NCBI RefSeq assembly: GCF_008281175.1
Contig: NZ_CP036524.1
Coordinates: 2,356,001 to 2,420,000, forward strand
Source: [Clostridium] hylemonae DSM 15053
GTDB taxonomy: Bacteria > Bacillota > Clostridia > Lachnospirales > Lachnospiraceae
Length of the DNA stretch: 64,000 bases
Direction of reading: 5' to 3'
A model generated the notes under the pieces. That model had not been told where the DNA came from. It worked only from the letters and a program-made list of their open reading frames with translations, and did no database searches. Positions 61,390 to 64,000 of the stretch are shown here, one piece after another (the first letter of the stretch is position 1; the number at the start of each line of letters is the position of its first letter). The translations under genes and the position numbers were made by a program.

Positions 61390-62427
61390 ATGGCACAGAG
61401 CAAGAACGTAACCTTCGCCGATATCGCGAAGTACACCAACTTTTCCAAAACAACGATCTCCAGATACTTCAATGATCCCAATTCCCTGACCGTGGAAAAC
61501 CAGGCGATCATTTCAGACGCACTGGAGAAACTCAATTATAAAGAAAATAAAGTAGCCCGCATACTCGCAAGCGGTAAAACGGAATTTATCGGCATCATCG
61601 TCCCCAATCTGTTTCTGCATTACTATTCGGAGATACTGAATCAGATATTGTCCACTTACGAAACCTTTGGCTACAAATTCCTGGTCTTTGTGGGAAACGA
61701 AAATGAGGAGACAGAACGCCGGTATATCCAGGAACTGCTCGCTTATAAGATAGAGGGCATGATCATCTTAAGCCACACCATTCCTTCCATAGAGCTGGCG
61801 TCCCTGCAGATCCCCATCGTTACGATCGAGAGGGAAGACAGGCACGTTAACAGTGTGAACACAGACAACTATATGGGGGCCATACAGGCTACGAGCCTCC
61901 TTGCGCGCCATAACTGTGATGTTCTTATACATATCAACACCCCCACATCCGAGGATATTCCCGCCTACGACCGTATCCGCGGATTTAAAGATTTCTGTGA
62001 AGACAATCACTTAAACCATCGTATCATCATACATGAAATGGAACGTACCCACGAATCTGCAAGCATGCATCTTCGCAGCATTCTTTCTGAACTGGAACAG
62101 GAGTATTCCGGACTTAAAAAGGGGATCTTCATCTCCAATGACACCCACGCCAATATCCTGCTCAACCTTATCGTCCGAAAGTACGGAACACTCCCCGATG
62201 ACTTTCTTATCATCGGTTATGACGGATCGCCCGTCTCAAAAGAGGCGGTCATACCGATCAGTACAGTCGGACAGCAGATCGACAAGATCGCCTTCGAGGC
62301 AGTAAGCCTTCTTGTGACACAGATGGACGAGCGAAAAAAAAGAAGACCTGCCCCTTTAAGGGAACCGGTCCACAAGATGATCACGCCCGTCCTGATACGC
62401 AGGGAGACGACCGAAGACAGAGACTGA
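61390..62427 (+). CDS. LacI-family transcriptional regulator of the sugar importer
   Basis: A 345-residue LacI-type regulator. The N-terminal helix-turn-helix and hinge is VTFADIAKYTNFSKTTISRY then DALEKLNYKENKVARILASG; the sugar-binding fold runs from about 60 (TEFIGIIVPNLFLHYYSEIL) to the end. The ATG at 61390 follows GAGGG by about six bases. It is divergent from the importer/GH32 operon, and palindromes with central CCGG lie between. I infer repression relieved by the sugar that the operon imports. Confidence 0.93.
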   Translation: MAQSKNVTFADIAKYTNFSKTTISRYFNDPNSLTVENQAIISDALEKLNYKENKVARILASGKTEFIGIIVPNLFLHYYSEILNQILSTYETFGYKFLVFVGNENEETERRYIQELLAYKIEGMIILSHTIPSIELASLQIPIVTIEREDRHVNSVNTDNYMGAIQATSLLARHNCDVLIHINTPTSEDIPAYDRIRGFKDFCEDNHLNHRIIIHEMERTHESASMHLRSILSELEQEYSGLKKGIFISNDTHANILLNLIVRKYGTLPDDFLIIGYDGSPVSKEAVIPISTVGQQIDKIAFEAVSLLVTQMDERKKRRPAPLREPVHKMITPVLIRRETTEDRD

Positions 62428-62434
62428 GATCCAG

Positions 62435-62473
62435 GCCCGTGACGGAAGAAATTTCCTCTTTCACGGGCTTCTG
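62435..62473 (+). terminator. Terminator of the LacI-type gene
   Basis: GCCCGTGA (62435-62442) pairs with TCACGGGC (62461-62468), with an inner GGAA/TTCC, and TTCTGTT follows. The T tract is short. Confidence 0.6.
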
Positions 62474-62483
62474 TTATCCCTGC

Positions 62484-63065
62484 TCACACGTTCTTTCTGT
62501 ACAGTCCGTGCCTGTTGCAGCAGGCATAGATGAATCCATGTCCCCGCTTCGTGAATCTGGCCTCCGCGCTCTGCTCCGGATACAGCTTGACAAACTGCAC
62601 GTGACTCGAGGTGGCATAGACAAGAAATGAAAGATAATGTGTTTTGTCCATCTCGTGTTCCATGCAGACATAGAATTCCCCGTCCATATCCCGCACCTGT
62701 ATCTCATGCCCCGCACATTCCTCTTCTGGCTCCATCGCCGGCAGGAGAATTCCGCAGCAGCTGTAAGAGCCGTTTCCCATGGCCTGTATCACATTTCCGC
62801 AGAGCGGACATACGTAGAATGATATTTTTTTCATGTTTCCCGAACGATTCCTGTTCTCAGCATATTCTCCGTTCAAAAGTTCTGCCAGAGAGACGCCGAG
62901 CGCAGAGGCAAGCTCTGTTATGATGCCCACATCCGGGAGCCCCTTTCCCGTCTCCCACTTTGATACGGTCTTATCGCTGACACATACAGATTCTGCCAGC
63001 TGTCTCTGCGTATATCCTTTTCTTTCCCTTAATTCCTTTATTATACTTCCTGTGACATAACTCAT
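62484..63065 (-). CDS. XRE-family regulator fused to a desulfoferrodoxin-like (superoxide reductase) domain
   Basis: A 193-residue fusion. Residues 1-66 are an XRE helix-turn-helix (ELRERKGYTQRQLAESVCVS, DKTVSKWETGKGLPDVGIIT). From residue 80 on the protein matches desulfoferrodoxin. A centre I type Cys set is Cys86, Cys89, Cys103, Cys104 (CPLCG...CCG). A centre II set of His120, His137, His143, Cys183 and His186 keeps the spacing EH-x5-H and CNxHG of superoxide reductase. The Glu and Lys next to the first His of known enzymes are replaced by Ala and Gly. The likely role is a DNA-binding sensor of iron, superoxide or oxygen. GAGG is eight bases before the ATG at 63065. No partner gene is adjacent. 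Confidence 0.85.
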   Translation of the reverse strand: MSYVTGSIIKELRERKGYTQRQLAESVCVSDKTVSKWETGKGLPDVGIITELASALGVSLAELLNGEYAENRNRSGNMKKISFYVCPLCGNVIQAMGNGSYSCCGILLPAMEPEEECAGHEIQVRDMDGEFYVCMEHEMDKTHYLSFLVYATSSHVQFVKLYPEQSAEARFTKRGHGFIYACCNRHGLYRKNV

Positions 63066-63140
63066 GATATTACCTCTTTCTTTTTCTGATAGGTTTATCA
63101 TACGCCGCCGGGCCATATTGTTCAACCTGCGGAACGTAGA

Positions 63141-63175
63141 GCTGCCGCTGTGATATTTATTATCACAGCGGCAGC
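63141..63175. other. Perfect 15-bp hairpin between the XRE and hybrid kinase genes
   Basis: GCTGCCGCTGTGATA and TATCACAGCGGCAGC flank a five-base TTTAT loop. It lies five bases after the hybrid kinase stop on the minus strand. No T run follows, so it is not a standard intrinsic terminator; it may be an operator or a transcript-end stabiliser. Confidence 0.75.
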
Positions 63176-63179
63176 ATTG

Positions 63180-64000
63180 TCATATCCAATCCGGCGGATC
63201 CGTCAGCTGATGCATGATATCCAGCAGCCGCCCGATCTCCAGCGGCTTCGTCACATGCTCATTCATCCCGGCCTGCTTCGCCCGGTAAGCATCATCCACA
63301 AAAGCATTGGCCGTAAGTGCGATGATCGGTATGTCCGCGGCATCCGGTCTTCCCCCCGCAGCGGAGAGGCTTCTTATTGCTCTTGCGGCGCTGTACCCGT
63401 CCATGACCGGCATCTGTATGTCCATCAGGATAAGAGCATATGTACCCGGAGGCCTGGCAATGAACGTATCCACCGCCTCTTTTCCGTTGACGGCACAATC
63501 CGCCGCAATACCGTTCATAGAAAGCAGATCCACCACGATCTCCCGGTTCAGCATATTGTCTTCCGCAAGAAGAACACGCATCCCCGGCGCAAACTCACGT
63601 ACCGGACGGCTCCTGTCTTCCTTTTTCCCGCTCTCCGGAACGCCTTTTGCCTGTACGAACTTTAAGTATACGGTGACCGTAAACTTCGTGCCTTCATCGA
63701 GCCTGCTGTCCACCTGTATCGTTCCGTTCATCATCTGGACAAGGTTCAGGGTGATCGCCATGCCAAGCCCTGTTCCCTGAATCTGACTGACGCGAGAGTC
63801 TTCCGCGCGCTCAAAAGGCAGGAACAGTTTGTCGATAAACTCTTTTGACATACCGATCCCGTCGTCCTCCACGACAAATTCAAAACAGCCCACTCCTCTT
63901 TCACCTGACAGTTTCTCCTCCAGACTGACCGATATATGACCGCCCTCCTGCGTATACTTCACTGCATTTGAGAGGAGATTGATCAATATTTGTTTCAGTC
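63180..64000 (-). CDS. Hybrid sensor histidine kinase (3' part; 5' end beyond window)
   Basis: The visible 273 residues start inside the kinase: LKQILINLLSNAVKYT is the end of the phosphorylation/N-box region, so the gene runs off the window. The ATPase domain follows with G1 EDDGIGMSKEF and G2 GTGLGMAITLNLV. A receiver domain (about 140-260 of the visible part) has VLLAEDNMLNREIVVDLL, the phospho-Asp in ILMDIQMPVMDGYSA and the Lys in HVTKPLE. It is a hybrid kinase of the BarA/EvgS style. Its sensor domain is not in view. A hairpin lies just after its stop. Confidence 0.9.
   Translation of the reverse strand, partial: LKQILINLLSNAVKYTQEGGHISVSLEEKLSGERGVGCFEFVVEDDGIGMSKEFIDKLFLPFERAEDSRVSQIQGTGLGMAITLNLVQMMNGTIQVDSRLDEGTKFTVTVYLKFVQAKGVPESGKKEDRSRPVREFAPGMRVLLAEDNMLNREIVVDLLSMNGIAADCAVNGKEAVDTFIARPPGTYALILMDIQMPVMDGYSAARAIRSLSAAGGRPDAADIPIIALTANAFVDDAYRAKQAGMNEHVTKPLEIGRLLDIMHQLTDPPDWI

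Overview
The window looks like chromosome of an endospore-forming, low-to-mid GC anaerobic Firmicute of the Clostridia, most likely Lachnospiraceae. The evidence is a sigK homologue, a LysM-GH18 spore-cortex-type protein, CodY, a T-box leader, a CIRCE-controlled groESL operon, a double-cubane-type dehydratase protein and the Clostridia-style gene orders ireB-ruvX-DUF1292-fur-rnj and comM-dprA-topA-codY. I see no tRNA, rRNA, CRISPR array, phage module or transposase gene. Most genes are on the minus strand.

Layout. 1-2.1 kb: a YqeG-type phosphatase (cut by the window edge), a chorismate mutase-shikimate kinase fusion and a LysR regulator. 2.2-4.2 kb: a divergent Old Yellow Enzyme-type ene-reductase with a well-placed LysR box. 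4.2-6.4 kb: a long perfect palindrome, then thrS under a T-box. 6.5-11.3 kb: an amidase, galM and lacZ. 11.4-16.8 kb: guaB, a small membrane protein, groESL with CIRCE, an unknown small protein and codY. 16.9-22.4 kb: topA, dprA, comM, sigK. 22.6-25.9 kb: a GlnK/GlnL-like two-component pair and a PfoR-like membrane protein. 26-27.2 kb: a double-cubane cluster protein. 27.3-33.8 kb: an RNA-centred run (mtaB, ireB, ruvX, DUF1292, fur, rnj, trmR, trhP). 34-39.4 kb: a His-less HPr-like protein, then mntP-prmA-rsmE-nifS-thiI, headed by a consensus promoter and a yybP-ykoY manganese riboswitch. 39.4-42.4 kb: a GH25 lysozyme and an HD-GYP/GGDEF regulator. 42.4-46.3 kb: a tightly overlapping MoxR ATPase / VWA protein / leucine-rich-repeat trio. 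46.3-52.5 kb: hydrolases, DedA, TetR, an epimerase and an orphan histidine kinase. 52.5-56.5 kb: a GGDEF-EAL protein and a LysM-GH18 protein. 56.6-62.4 kb: a fructan/sucrose-type ABC importer with a GH32 enzyme, controlled by a divergent LacI regulator with visible operators. 62.5-64 kb: an XRE regulator fused to a superoxide-reductase-like domain, and the 3' part of a hybrid histidine kinase.

The items I find most unusual are: a family of intergenic palindromes (two near-identical copies of one type, plus one full and one half copy of another); the XRE-desulfoferrodoxin fusion with all expected metal ligands; the MoxR-VWA-LRR cassette; an apparent manganese-riboswitch operon extending into RNA-modification genes; and a possible short repeat inserted in the mntP leader. 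All functions are assigned by reading the sequence and recalling families; no database search was run.
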